Positions 9,001 through 17,793 of a stretch of 64,000 nt of DNA are shown piece after piece. The stretch spans positions 1-64,000 of the forward strand of contig JAAEUI010000005.1 in assembly GCA_024227475.1 (NCBI GenBank). The letters run 5' to 3'. How positions within the stretch are numbered: position 1 is the first letter of the stretch; each line of letters begins with the position of its first letter. The stretch is from Paracoccaceae bacterium. GTDB lineage: Bacteria; Pseudomonadota; Alphaproteobacteria; Rhodobacterales; Rhodobacteraceae. The notes under the pieces were generated by a model. The model saw only the letters and a list, made by a program, of their open reading frames with translations. It had not been told where the DNA came from and ran no database searches. Position numbers and translations under genes: made by a program.

Positions 9001-11498
9001 CGCTGTTGAGCGACCGCCTGATCAGTACGCGCACGGTCAACATCAATGCGGGCGCGAATGCGATTGACCTTGTGGTGACAGAGGATTGGGGCGCTGGTGC
9101 CTATGTTACGGCAACCGCGATCCGGCCAATGGACGTGGCGGCAGGGCGCAACCCGTCGCGCGCGCTTGGGCTGGTGTTTGCCAAGGTTGATCCCGGAGCG
9201 AAACTGTTGCGGACTGAATTCGTCAGCCCCGCGGAGGCGCAGCCACGCACAACGATGACGACGCGGTTGAAAATTGACGGTATCACGCCGGGGCAAAAAG
9301 CCTATGCAACAATCGCCGCCGTGGATGTGGGTGTTCTGAACCTCACCGCCTTTGAAACGCCCTCACCGGATGATCACTATTTCGGCCAGCGTCGGCTTGG
9401 TGTGGGGATCCGTGATGTTTACGGGCGGTTGATTGACGGGTTGCAGGGGCGCAGCGGGCGCCTGCGCTCGGGAGGGGACAGCAACGCAGCGCAAAAGCTG
9501 AACAGCCCACCACCGTCCGAAGAGGTTCTGGCGTCCTTCTCAGGACTGTTGGTTGCCGATGAAAACGGAGAGGTTTCGGCTGACTTTGACCTGCCGGATT
9601 TCAACGGCACTGTACGCCTGATGGCGGTTGTCTGGTCCGATACGGCGGTCGGCCATGCAGAGCAGGACGTTCTGGTGCGCGATCCTGTTGTTCTGAGCGC
9701 GCACACGCCGCGCTTTATGACACCGGGCGACAAGGCCCTGGCGGTTGTGGAGATGGCGCATGTGTTTGGCCCGACCGGGGATTTCACCTTGCGGGTTAGC
9801 GGCGGAGAGGAGCTGCAGATGCCGCCGGTTCTGCAAACCGTTCAATTGGCGGACAAACAACGGTTGAGCCTGTCTGTACCGATTACCGCTATTGCCGCAG
9901 GTGCGCCGAAAATTGATATCGAAGTGCAGACACCGGGCGGAAGAACACTCCGTAAAACGGTTACTTTGGCTGTCCAGTACAACGACCCCGAAATCGCCCG
10001 ACAAACCCGGCTGGAACTGGCGGCTGGCGAAGCCTGGAATATCGACGCCAACACCCTGGCCGGGCTGCATCGCGGTACGGTTCATGCAAGTCTGGCGGTT
10101 GGGCCGCTGGCGCGGTTTGATGCGCCGGGGCTGCTATCTGCGCTCAACCGTTATCCCTATGGCTGCACAGAACAGATCACCTCCAAGGCCATGCCGCTGC
10201 TCTATTTCGAGCAGTTGTCCTCGGCACTTGGTCTTGCTAACCCTGCGGTTGTCAAGAAACGCGTCGCACAGGCCATCACAGGTGTTCTGTCAAATCAGGC
10301 AAGTAACGGAGCCTTCGGACTGTGGCGCCCGGATTCAGGAGATCTGTGGCTTGATGCCTACGTGACCGACTTCCTCAGCCGCGCAAGGGCGCAGGGCTTC
10401 GAGGTGCCTGACCGGGCATTTGAGCAGTCGCTGAACAACCTGCGCAACCGGGTGAATTATGCGCCGGATTTCGAAGACGGCGGTCAGGATGTGGCCTACG
10501 CGCTGATGGTGCTGGCGCGGGAAGGCAATGCGGCGATTGGGGATCTGCGATACTATGTCGATGCCCGGGCAGATGCCTTTGCAACGCCTCTGGCGAAAGC
10601 CCAGATGGGTGCCGCACTGGCCTCTTACGGAGATCAGTCAAGAGCCGACCGGATGTTCCGGCTGGCATCAAAACATATTCTGAAGCCTGAGCGTTCCAAA
10701 GGCTGGCGGTCCGACTATGGCTCCCACCTGCGTGATGCCGCAGCGCTTCTGACACTGGCTGTGGATTCAGGCAGCCTGGTGGTCGATCAGGAAGCGCTGG
10801 TTCGTGCAGTGACCCTGGGCCCGGTTGCTAATCGCTCGACACAGGAAAACCTCTGGTCGCTGATGGCGGCCAATGCGCTGGCACAAGGGGTGTCGCAGGG
10901 CAGCTTTTCGCTGAATGGATCGCCGATGACGGGACCTTTGGTGAAGTCGTTCAGCGAGGCAGATCTGAACCGGGGCCAGATCCTGCGCAACGACGGCGAC
11001 AAGCCGACAACGACCGTTGTAACGGTGTTTGGCATTCCCTCCGAACCCGAACCGGCGGGCGGTTCGGGCTACAAGATCGAGCGGGCCTACTACACGCTTG
11101 AGGGTACGCGGGTTGATCCCTCCTCCGTGGTGCAGAACACCCGGTTGGTTGCGGTGTTGAAAGTCACGCCATTCCGCAAGGCTGAAGCCCGGCTCATGAT
11201 CAACGATCCGTTGCCTGCCGGGTTCGAAATCGACAATCCAAACCTGATTGCTGGGGGTGATATCCGGGCGCTGGACTGGTTGGCGCTGAACACGGATATC
11301 GAATATTCCGAGTTTCGCACCGACCGGTTCCTGACCGCAGTGAACTGGAGCGGCACCCAGCCGTTCTCGCTTGCCTATCTGGTGCGGGCGGTTTCGCCGG
11401 GACGGTTCCATCATCCGGCGGCGTCGGTCGAGGATATGTACCGTCCTGCCTTCCGGGCGCGGACTGATGCGGGAACGCTGGAGGTGGTTAAAAACTGA
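6033..11498 (+). CDS. Bacterial alpha-2-macroglobulin with N-terminal PAN domain
   Basis: The protein has 1821 residues and a signal peptide (residues 1-27, ending AGLAQ) without a lipobox, so it is probably soluble in the periplasm rather than a lipoprotein like E. coli YfhM. A PAN/Apple-like Cys module follows (Cys62, 66, 72, 84), then a helical region, repeated macroglobulin beta-sandwich domains, and an alpha/alpha-toroid thioester domain. The thioester motif is CTEQ (Cys1378 to Gln1381, in YPYGCTEQ). Such proteins are thought to trap foreign proteases and are typically paired with PBP1C, as here: its stop overlaps the pbpC start. A 106-bp gap separates it from the HlyD gene. The ATG at 6033 was chosen because the signal peptide starts there. 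Confidence 0.9.
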   Translation: MSIKQLITALSTGTVLALNVPLAGLAQTDSPPIPERRIEMFQSTDFFGSDLRNIFDVTYESCEAQCLADKACKAFTYNIKSSACFPKSAVGESSTFEGATSAVVIDADPVMIEKSRQRAADLEFLPGKYLHSATRVARRNGSYYPTNGWTAPNLTDLANEREAAGNPKRAIELHLAALNNVDSAGGWIEVARIANATKTKDSGLRRFLKDMAPSAAINGFLRARNSQAQATALSELAQALEKANRGRLSIPVLRLAYDRAPRKEIAEAIDRAVALYGFRVTDHRVDHNALQPRICAEFSESLVKAGVDYTDYVKIGQVGLAVEAEGRQLCIEGVKHGQNLRVTLRKGLPAGTGESLYKSVDLNVYVPDRDPSARFTGRSYVLPKRDGATIPITSVNLSRVGLNIYRIGDRNILRTIQAGLFRNPVSKWELGDLRWELGQKVWSGEADLEIELNREVTTALPIGEAIKEFEPGVYAMTAQDPGEEVDGSLSTQWFVVTDLGISTMVGNDGLHVFARSLGSAAPVGAAKVQLLARNNIVLGEGTTDASGYAHFPAGLVRGKSGNSPALVTVETTAGDFAFLDQAAAEFDLSDRGVAGRPAPPPIDVFLATDRGAYRPGEDLHTTLLSRDHKVAALADLPLTMTLIRPDGVEFASRLVSDAGAGGGTASFNLPGNAKRGTWKLRVYADKEADPLLERRILVEDFVPERIDFDLTVANAPVRATDTAVISVKARYLYGAPGADLAAEGEVKLTAASGLKGYPGYKFGRSDQYFNPRYQSLDYAPRTADDGSLELSMNLPVAEDANRPLAMEAFVRLRDGSSRPVERRIKSALEPSGPMVGIKPLFDGQAGEGSLAEFDVIAVGTGGKRITLPRVGWVLNKIRTRYQWYESYGDWSYEPVTRRERIASGEVSLSATDLARISGQVEYGRYELKLTNLSEPFVVSSYQFSAGWYVTSGSENTPDTLQMALDRGSYAVGDTAKLRIESRFDGVARISLLSDRLISTRTVNINAGANAIDLVVTEDWGAGAYVTATAIRPMDVAAGRNPSRALGLVFAKVDPGAKLLRTEFVSPAEAQPRTTMTTRLKIDGITPGQKAYATIAAVDVGVLNLTAFETPSPDDHYFGQRRLGVGIRDVYGRLIDGLQGRSGRLRSGGDSNAAQKLNSPPPSEEVLASFSGLLVADENGEVSADFDLPDFNGTVRLMAVVWSDTAVGHAEQDVLVRDPVVLSAHTPRFMTPGDKALAVVEMAHVFGPTGDFTLRVSGGEELQMPPVLQTVQLADKQRLSLSVPITAIAAGAPKIDIEVQTPGGRTLRKTVTLAVQYNDPEIARQTRLELAAGEAWNIDANTLAGLHRGTVHASLAVGPLARFDAPGLLSALNRYPYGCTEQITSKAMPLLYFEQLSSALGLANPAVVKKRVAQAITGVLSNQASNGAFGLWRPDSGDLWLDAYVTDFLSRARAQGFEVPDRAFEQSLNNLRNRVNYAPDFEDGGQDVAYALMVLAREGNAAIGDLRYYVDARADAFATPLAKAQMGAALASYGDQSRADRMFRLASKHILKPERSKGWRSDYGSHLRDAAALLTLAVDSGSLVVDQEALVRAVTLGPVANRSTQENLWSLMAANALAQGVSQGSFSLNGSPMTGPLVKSFSEADLNRGQILRNDGDKPTTTVVTVFGIPSEPEPAGGSGYKIERAYYTLEGTRVDPSSVVQNTRLVAVLKVTPFRKAEARLMINDPLPAGFEIDNPNLIAGGDIRALDWLALNTDIEYSEFRTDRFLTAVNWSGTQPFSLAYLVRAVSPGRFHHPAASVEDMYRPAFRARTDAGTLEVVKN

Positions 11499-13555
11499 TG
11501 CGGCGTTTGGGGATATTCACCGGCGCGTTTTGCCTGTTGGCCCTGATCGGTGGCGGTTTGGTGGAGCGCTGGATTCAAACCACCGAATTACCGGGAATTG
11601 CGCTTTCGGTATCCCCGACAGTTGAGGATCGTAACGGCGACTTACTGCGGGCCTTTACCATTGCCGATGGCCGCTGGCGCTTGCCGGTGGCGCTGGACGA
11701 GGTGGATCCGGGTTACATCGCCCAGCTGATCGCTTTTGAGGACAAACGCTACTACCACCATGGCGGGGGTGATGTTCGGGCAATGATCCGGGCGACAGTA
11801 CAGGCCCTTTGGCGTGGTGAAATTGTCTCGGGCGGATCGACGCTGACAATGCAGGTTGCCCGGCTGCTGGAGCAGGGCGGCACCGGTTCGTGGCAGGGAA
11901 AACTGCGGCAAATGCGCGTGGCGCTGGCGCTGGAACGTCAGCTTGGCAAGGATGACATCCTGAACCTCTACCTGCTCCTCGCCCCTTATGGCGGTAATAT
12001 CGAAGGGGTTCGGGCCGCTTCACTCACTTATTTCCGCAAAGAACCCCGCCGGCTGACCGATGCCGAAGCCGCTTTGCTGGTCGCGTTGCCACAATCACCG
12101 GAGCGCAGGCGACCTGATCGCCGGATCAAGGCCGCCCATGCAGCCCGCGAACGCGTGTTGAACCGTATGGTTGGAGCGCATGTTCTGGCGCCGGATGCGG
12201 CACAGGCCGCTTTGCGAGAAGAAATCCCGGCGCAACGCAACGCCTTTCCCAACCACGCCCCCCATCTTTCCGAGCGGGTCATTCTGACGGGTGCACCAGG
12301 TACAACCCACCGGCTGAGCCTCGATAGGACGGTGCAATCCGCTGTTGAGACTTTGGTGAAATCGTATGTTCTGCCGCGCCACGCCAGCCTGTCGGCGGCG
12401 GTTCTTATCGTCGATCATCGGACCGGCGAGATCGTCACATCGGTCGGAGCGCCGGATTATCTTGACCAGGCGCGCTCCGGTTTCCTCGACATGACCCTGG
12501 CGGTCCGCTCGCCGGGGTCGGCGCTGAAGCCGCTGATTTATGGGCTGGCGTTCGAATCCGGCAGGGCACATCCCGAAACCATAATAGACGACCGTCCCTC
12601 CCGCTTTGGCACCTACGCGCCGCAGAATTTTGACAATCAGTTCCGCGGTGAGGTCCGCATTCGCAAAGCCCTGCAGATGTCACTGAACATCCCTGCGGTT
12701 GCTTTGCTGCAGGAGGTTGGCCCGCCCCAACTGATTGCCCGGATACAACGGGCTGGCGCGGTACCGCGGCTTCCGACGGACGAGCCCCCCGGTCTGGCGA
12801 TCGCTCTTGGCGGGCTTGGGATATCGCTCAAAGACATGGTCGCCATTTACGCCGCGATTGCCCGGGGCGGGGAGCCTGTGGAAATGACGTACAAGGTCAA
12901 GTCCGGCGTATCCGTGGCGCAACGCCAGCCGGTTCTCGGATCCCTTGCTGCGTGGTACGTGGCAGATATTCTGGCCGGCATGCCTCCGCCTGACAGCGCT
13001 TCGCGCAACGTGCTGGCCTATAAAACCGGCACGTCTTATGGTCATCGGGATGCCTGGGCCCTTGGTTTTGACGGGCGGCACACCATCGGTGTCTGGCTTG
13101 GGCGGCCGGACGGGGCAGCAATGCCGGGGGAGTTAGGCCGTGACCTTGCTGCACCGCTGTTGTTTGAAAGTTTCGCTTTGCTCAAACCCACGCCCGATCC
13201 GCTGCCAGTTGCGCCGGATGCTGCATTGACCGGAACAACCGCGCAATTGCCAACCCAGCTGCAACACTTCCGATCCGGTGGAGCCCTTACGTCCCGGCTG
13301 AACAACCCGAAAATCGCATTTCCGCCAGACGGAGCCCGGATTGATCTGGGTGAACCGGTTGGTGAGGATGCATTTCTTGCCCTGAAAGTCGCCAACGGCG
13401 CCCCGCCCTTTACCTGGCTCGCAAACGGACGCCCGGTGGAGGTCGCAAGCTTTGAGCGGCAAACAGTCTTTGTCCCGGATGGTCCCGGGCACCTGTCAAT
13501 CTCGGTGATTGACGCGAAGGGCCAGTCGCAACAGGTTGAGGTGGTACTGGAATAG
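11498..13555 (+). CDS. pbpC: Penicillin-binding protein 1C
   Basis: A bifunctional peptidoglycan glycosyltransferase/transpeptidase-type protein of 685 residues, anchored by an N-terminal membrane helix (about 5-22). The family 51 glycosyltransferase domain shows the catalytic Glu81 in AFEDKRYY and the SGGSTLTMQ motif (111-119). The transpeptidase domain has SALK (Ser341, Lys344), SLN (395-397) and KTG (509-511), all intact. A C-terminal BiPBP_C-like beta domain ends the protein. Its ATG overlaps the alpha-2-macroglobulin stop (TGATG), so the two are translationally coupled. In the YfhM-PbpC pairing, established for enterobacteria, the synthase is thought to repair the wall when a protease has breached the envelope. 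Confidence 0.95.
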   Translation: MRRLGIFTGAFCLLALIGGGLVERWIQTTELPGIALSVSPTVEDRNGDLLRAFTIADGRWRLPVALDEVDPGYIAQLIAFEDKRYYHHGGGDVRAMIRATVQALWRGEIVSGGSTLTMQVARLLEQGGTGSWQGKLRQMRVALALERQLGKDDILNLYLLLAPYGGNIEGVRAASLTYFRKEPRRLTDAEAALLVALPQSPERRRPDRRIKAAHAARERVLNRMVGAHVLAPDAAQAALREEIPAQRNAFPNHAPHLSERVILTGAPGTTHRLSLDRTVQSAVETLVKSYVLPRHASLSAAVLIVDHRTGEIVTSVGAPDYLDQARSGFLDMTLAVRSPGSALKPLIYGLAFESGRAHPETIIDDRPSRFGTYAPQNFDNQFRGEVRIRKALQMSLNIPAVALLQEVGPPQLIARIQRAGAVPRLPTDEPPGLAIALGGLGISLKDMVAIYAAIARGGEPVEMTYKVKSGVSVAQRQPVLGSLAAWYVADILAGMPPPDSASRNVLAYKTGTSYGHRDAWALGFDGRHTIGVWLGRPDGAAMPGELGRDLAAPLLFESFALLKPTPDPLPVAPDAALTGTTAQLPTQLQHFRSGGALTSRLNNPKIAFPPDGARIDLGEPVGEDAFLALKVANGAPPFTWLANGRPVEVASFERQTVFVPDGPGHLSISVIDAKGQSQQVEVVLE

Positions 13556-13766
13556 CCCGGTTACCCCAGCGGTTTGAAATTACCCAGATTTTCAGGGCCG
13601 CGATGTTCATAGTCAGAAGATCTACCGATGGCGCGAAACAACCCACAGAAGGTGAATTATGGGCTTTGCGCAGCTGATAAGGCACCGCTACCGGGGAGAA
13701 TACTCTACGTGTGGAACATTTGCAGTGCTAACAAACTGTTAACTGGAAACCGGAAAGGGATTTGAT

Positions 13767-14042
13767 GTGTCAAACGCCCACATAGCAATTCTGATCTTAA
13801 TGGGTTTAGCTTTCATTGTCTGGGCCGTTCTGTGGTTCCGTGCACTTTTCAAACTGAAACGCATCGCGGACCAGCGCAGGCAAGAGGCAGGGCGGGGGTA
13901 TTTTTCCGGCATGGGGGTTACTTTTTTAGTATTCGCCGAATTTCTGACAGCGCCGGAACACCGAAAAGACCGCAATCGGGTTGGGATCGCCACTGGTGCG
14001 GTTTTTGCAATTATCATCCTGCAGCTGGTTATGCTGCACTGA
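13767..14042 (+). CDS. Small two-helix membrane protein, unknown function
   Basis: The product has 91 residues: an N-terminal membrane helix (about 6-26), a basic central segment (KLKRIADQRRQEAGR), a short hydrophobic patch and a second membrane helix near the C-terminus (about 74-90). The start is GTG at 13767 with GGAAAGGG about 8 bases upstream; an ATG at 13765 is out of frame. It ends 15 bases before the FAD monooxygenase gene and may be co-transcribed with it. I do not recognise the family. Confidence 0.65.
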   Translation: MSNAHIAILILMGLAFIVWAVLWFRALFKLKRIADQRRQEAGRGYFSGMGVTFLVFAEFLTAPEHRKDRNRVGIATGAVFAIIILQLVMLH

Positions 14043-14057
14043 ACGAATAGGGAATAC

Positions 14058-15656
14058 ATGGCCAAAATCTTTGATACACCGCTTTACCCTTACACGCGCT
14101 CGCCAGATCAGGAGGAGACCACGCCGGTGCGCCACCCGGTTGTTGTTATCGGGGCCGGGCCGGTTGGAATGGCGGCGGCCATCGATCTGGCGCAGCAGGA
14201 TGTGCCGGTGGTTATTCTGGATGATGATGACAAAGTCAGCTTTGGTTCCCGCGCCATCAGTTTCGCCAAGCGACCGCTTGAAATACTTGACCGTCTGGGC
14301 TGCGGTCAGCCCATGGTCGACAAAGGTGAGATCTGGAATGTCGGCAAAGTATTCTTTGATAACCGCCGGATTTTCGAATTTAATTTATTGCCCGAAGACG
14401 GCCACAAGCGGCCCGCGTTCATCAATCTCCAGCAGTACTACCTGGAACAATACATGGTGGACCGGATTCGCGAACTGCAAGTCAAAGGTAAGCCGATTGA
14501 AATCCGCGGCAACAACAAAGTTGACGCCATCGGCAGCCACACGGATCACGTCACGCTGGAGATCGACACCCCGGACGGGCCCTATAACCTTGAAGCCGAC
14601 TGGCTGATTGCCTGTGATGGCGCCGGATCACCGACCCGCCGGATGCTGGGGCTCGATTTTGCGGGCCGGGTTTTTGAGGATAACTTCCTGATTGTCGACA
14701 CCATCATGGAGGCTGATTTCCCGACGGAACGCTGGTTCTGGTTCGACCCACCGTTCAACAGGGGCCAGTCTGCTCTGCTGCAAAAACAGCCGGACGACAT
14801 GTGGCGGATTGATCTGCAACTGGGCTGGGATATCGACAAGGAAGAAGAGCAAAAACCGGAAAACGTTATTCCAAGGCTCAGGACTATGCTGGGCGATGAT
14901 GTGAAATTCGAACTTGAGTGGGTGGCGATCTACACTTTCCAATGCCGCCGGATGGAGAAATTCCGCCATGGTCGGGTGTTGTTTGCCGGCGACGCGGCAC
15001 ATCAGGTTTCGCCCTTTGGCGCACGAGGTGCGAATGCGGGCCTGCAGGATACCGACAATCTGATCTGGAAGCTTAAGCTGGTGATCGACGGAACTGCGCC
15101 AGACAGCCTGCTGGACAGTTACGATGTCGAACGGGTTTATGGTGCGGATGAGAATATCAAGAATTCCTCTCGCTCGACCGATTTCATCACCCCGAAATCG
15201 AAAATGGACCGGACTTTCCGCGATGCAGTGCTGGAACTTGCGGAAACCAATGAATTTGCCCGCCCGATGGTCAACTCAGGGCGCCTGTCTGTGCCCTGCA
15301 CCTATGACGGATCGTGTCTGAACGGACATGACGAACCTGATCTGCCCGAGCACACCCGGGTTGGCGGACCGCTGGTTGATGCGCCCGTCGGTAAAGACTG
15401 GCTGACGGACTTGACCGGCAACCGGTTCCAGATCCTTGCCATCAACTCGGAGGTTGAACCGGTGGAGGTCAACGGAGTGTCGGCAGATGTGCTGAAGGTC
15501 AGTACCGCAGACGCGCCCCTTGTTGGCGAACGGTATCTTGGAGGAGCTGACGCGGCGGTTTATCTGTTGCGGCCCGATCAGATCGTGGCGGCCCGCTGGA
15601 AAGAAGCAAAACCTGCCGACATAGAAGCGGCAATGAACACGGCGATGGGAGGCTGA
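14058..15656 (+). CDS. FAD-dependent aromatic-ring-hydroxylase-type monooxygenase
   Basis: The product has 532 residues. A Rossmann FAD-binding motif lies at the start (VVVIGAGPVGMAAAIDL, Gly-rich loop at 32-37), and the second FAD motif is RVLFAGDAAHQVSPFGARG (Gly311-Asp312), as in the PheA/TfdB/MhpA group of flavin monooxygenases. The C-terminal 120 residues look like the thioredoxin-like domain of that group. The substrate cannot be named from sequence; a phenolic or 3-hydroxyphenyl-acid-like substrate is plausible by family. The following DUF2783 gene starts one base after its stop, a pairing common in alphaproteobacteria. Confidence 0.85.
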   Translation: MAKIFDTPLYPYTRSPDQEETTPVRHPVVVIGAGPVGMAAAIDLAQQDVPVVILDDDDKVSFGSRAISFAKRPLEILDRLGCGQPMVDKGEIWNVGKVFFDNRRIFEFNLLPEDGHKRPAFINLQQYYLEQYMVDRIRELQVKGKPIEIRGNNKVDAIGSHTDHVTLEIDTPDGPYNLEADWLIACDGAGSPTRRMLGLDFAGRVFEDNFLIVDTIMEADFPTERWFWFDPPFNRGQSALLQKQPDDMWRIDLQLGWDIDKEEEQKPENVIPRLRTMLGDDVKFELEWVAIYTFQCRRMEKFRHGRVLFAGDAAHQVSPFGARGANAGLQDTDNLIWKLKLVIDGTAPDSLLDSYDVERVYGADENIKNSSRSTDFITPKSKMDRTFRDAVLELAETNEFARPMVNSGRLSVPCTYDGSCLNGHDEPDLPEHTRVGGPLVDAPVGKDWLTDLTGNRFQILAINSEVEPVEVNGVSADVLKVSTADAPLVGERYLGGADAAVYLLRPDQIVAARWKEAKPADIEAAMNTAMGG

Positions 15657-15657
15657 T

Positions 15658-15852
15658 ATGGCGGAACTAAAAACAACACCGAATATCGCATATGCTGATG
15701 ATTTCTATGCCGATCTTCTGGCGGTGCACGAGGGGTTGAGCGAGAAAGAAAGCGAGGCGCTGAACGCGCGGTTGATCCTGATTCTGAGCAATCATATCGG
15801 AGATCGGGAAGCCTTGGGCGGAGCGTTGGCTTTGGCGGCAACACCAAAATAA
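15658..15852 (+). CDS. DUF2783 domain protein
   Basis: A 64-residue acidic protein with the central pattern YADDFYADLLAVHEGLS and a second helix LNARLILILSNHIGD. It matches the small DUF2783 family, which is nearly always found directly behind a FAD monooxygenase like the one upstream. The ATG is one base past the preceding stop. The function is unknown; a subunit or stabilising partner of the monooxygenase is a reasonable inference. Confidence 0.8.
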   Translation: MAELKTTPNIAYADDFYADLLAVHEGLSEKESEALNARLILILSNHIGDREALGGALALAATPK

Positions 15853-15856
15853 CGGG

Positions 15857-16615
15857 TCAGAAAAACCGGTTCCGGTCTTCGTTGACTCGTTTTCGACCGG
15901 AGGCGGTTACTTCCCATGCCGAGTTACCGGCAAGTACAATTGCCGATAAACTGTAACCCCAGGCCGCCCCGGTATCTATGTTGATGCGGTTGCCATAATG
16001 GGTGACTTTGTCGACGGGTGTATGGCCGTGAATGATCAGTTTTTCGTGCGGTTCGGTCCAGTTGTGAAACGGCGCACGAATCCAAAGCAGATCGTCTTCT
16101 GTCTGTTCCGCCAATGGGCGGTCTGGTAAAATACCAGCATGGCAGAAGAAATGGGATGAGGTTTCAAAACTGAGCGGGAGGTGTTTGAGAAACCTGAAAT
16201 GCTCGGGTGGAACCGCCGCGACTGCTTCGTGATGCAGAACCGACATGGGTTTGTCGCCCCCGTAGTGAACACCGTATGAGGCCAGCGTTTCCCGGCCCCC
16301 CATACTGGGATGAAGCCAAGTATAGTCAGAGCGAAGCACCGGGTCCTTCTTTTGCGCGTCTTCCAGAAAATCAGTGAACAGCCGGTCATGGTTGCCCTTC
16401 ACTACGACCCAGGGCTGGCCATTTTTTATCCCGTGAAGCAAAAACTCAACGACCCCTTTACTGTCTTGGCGGCGATCCACCAGATCACCGACATGGACAA
16501 TGCTGTGGTCCGAGACCTTGAACTCGGCGATGTCCATTTCAATAAAGCGATGCACAGCCCTGAGCTGGTTTAAATCGCCATGGATATCGCCGATTGCATA
16601 AACAGCACTGGTCAT
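15857..16615 (-). CDS. PPP-type metallophosphoesterase (serine/threonine phosphatase-like)
   Basis: The product has 252 residues when started at the ATG at 16615 (MTSAVYAIGDIHGDL). The frame is open further upstream into the GAPDH gene, but the conserved domain begins directly at this start. Metal-binding and catalytic motifs of the PPP superfamily are present in order: GDIHG, GDLVDRR, GNHD and HGHTP. Members dephosphorylate proteins or small phosphorylated compounds; the substrate is not predictable. The ribosome-binding site is weak. It is convergent with the DUF2783 gene, with only 4 bases between their stops. Confidence 0.85.
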   Translation of the reverse strand: MTSAVYAIGDIHGDLNQLRAVHRFIEMDIAEFKVSDHSIVHVGDLVDRRQDSKGVVEFLLHGIKNGQPWVVVKGNHDRLFTDFLEDAQKKDPVLRSDYTWLHPSMGGRETLASYGVHYGGDKPMSVLHHEAVAAVPPEHFRFLKHLPLSFETSSHFFCHAGILPDRPLAEQTEDDLLWIRAPFHNWTEPHEKLIIHGHTPVDKVTHYGNRINIDTGAAWGYSLSAIVLAGNSAWEVTASGRKRVNEDRNRFF

Positions 16616-16779
16616 TAATGGGCCTGACACCTGTTCGAACTTCTTGTCAGCATTCACTGTGCATGTAACCCCTTCTGCCATGCAACAGCTTTCTGATTTT
16701 AAACCGCTTTTGCCCGATGGAAAAACCGAAGGCGGCAGCCCCGGCGGACCTGCCATCGATTCGGGCTGAGGTGCGCGGG

Positions 16780-17781
16780 TTACAGAAACTTCCCCATCGC
16801 CACGGCGGTGTCGGCCATCCGATTGGAAAACCCCCATTCGTTGTCATACCAGATCATGACCCGTCCCATGCGGTTGTTCTGCACCTGGGTCTGATCAAGC
16901 GCGACGATGGCAGAATGCGGGTTGTGGTTCATGTCGATGGAGACAAGCGGCTGGTCTTCGGTTGTGAGGATACCCTTCATCCGGCCTTTCGCTGCCTCTG
17001 TGAGTGCCGTGTTGACAGATTGAACCGTTATCGGCTGTGCAGCGTTGAATTTGAAATCGACGCAGGACACGTTCGGTGTCGGGACCCGGATTGCAACGCC
17101 ATCCAGCCTGCCTTCCAGTTCCGGAAGGACCTTCGCAACAGCCTTGGCGGCACCGGTGGTTGTCGGAACCATGGAAACCGCAGCGGCACGGCCACGCGCG
17201 AATTTTCGGTTGCCGCGGTCCAGTGTCGGCTGACTGCCGGTATAGGAGTGGATGGTGGTAAGCAGGCCCTCGGTGATTTCAAAGCGGTCATTTAGAGTTT
17301 TTGCAACAGGTGACAGGCAATTGGTGGTGCAAGAAGCGTTGGAGACGACAACGTCGCCAGAGGTCAGAGCGTCCTGGTTTACGCCGAAAACAATGGTTTT
17401 GTCGGCACCTTTGGCAGGCGCAGATACCAGCACCCGGCGGCTGCCGTTTTGCAGGTATAAATCTGCCTTGTCGCGGTCTTTGAAAAAGCCTGTGCATTCC
17501 AGGGCGATGTCAACGTTGCCCCAATCCAGTGCACTGGGATCCCGATTTGCGGAAAAGGGGATTTGGCCGGTGCCAACGTCAATGGAGCTTTCAGTTACAG
17601 AAACCTCACCGTCGTAGCGTCCGTGAACACTGTCAAAGCGAAACAAATAGGCGGCATTGTCCAGCGGTGTCAGATCGTTGATTGCAACAACCTCAATATC
17701 TTTACGCCCGCTTTCGATGATTGCTCTGAGTATGTTTCGCCCAATCCGGCCAAAACCGTTAATTCCAACCCGAACCGGCAT
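16780..17781 (-). CDS. gap: Glyceraldehyde-3-phosphate dehydrogenase, type I
   Basis: The enzyme has 333 residues, the normal length. It catalyses NAD-dependent oxidation of glyceraldehyde 3-phosphate in glycolysis. The N-terminal dinucleotide fold reads VGINGFGRIGRN. Asp36 (AINDLTP) favours NAD over NADP. The active site is SNASCTTNC with catalytic Cys151, and the C-terminal WYDNEWGFSNRM is conserved. It ends 164 bases before the phosphatase start and begins 12 bases after the cbiB stop, so it could share transcripts with the minus-strand cobalamin genes. A genome may carry a second copy; the isozyme role cannot be told here. Confidence 0.95.
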   Translation of the reverse strand: MPVRVGINGFGRIGRNILRAIIESGRKDIEVVAINDLTPLDNAAYLFRFDSVHGRYDGEVSVTESSIDVGTGQIPFSANRDPSALDWGNVDIALECTGFFKDRDKADLYLQNGSRRVLVSAPAKGADKTIVFGVNQDALTSGDVVVSNASCTTNCLSPVAKTLNDRFEITEGLLTTIHSYTGSQPTLDRGNRKFARGRAAAVSMVPTTTGAAKAVAKVLPELEGRLDGVAIRVPTPNVSCVDFKFNAAQPITVQSVNTALTEAAKGRMKGILTTEDQPLVSIDMNHNPHSAIVALDQTQVQNNRMGRVMIWYDNEWGFSNRMADTAVAMGKFL

Positions 17782-17793
17782 CGCGCTGCCCCT

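Noticed and set aside
8160-9296. Minus-strand open frame of 378 codons inside the alpha-2-macroglobulin gene
   Set aside because: Antisense to a clear coding region, Arg/Pro/His-rich composition, no ribosome-binding site.
16616-16837. N-terminal extension of the metallophosphoesterase to 16837
   Set aside because: The extension overlaps the end of gap, is low complexity, and the conserved phosphatase fold begins right at the ATG at 16615.
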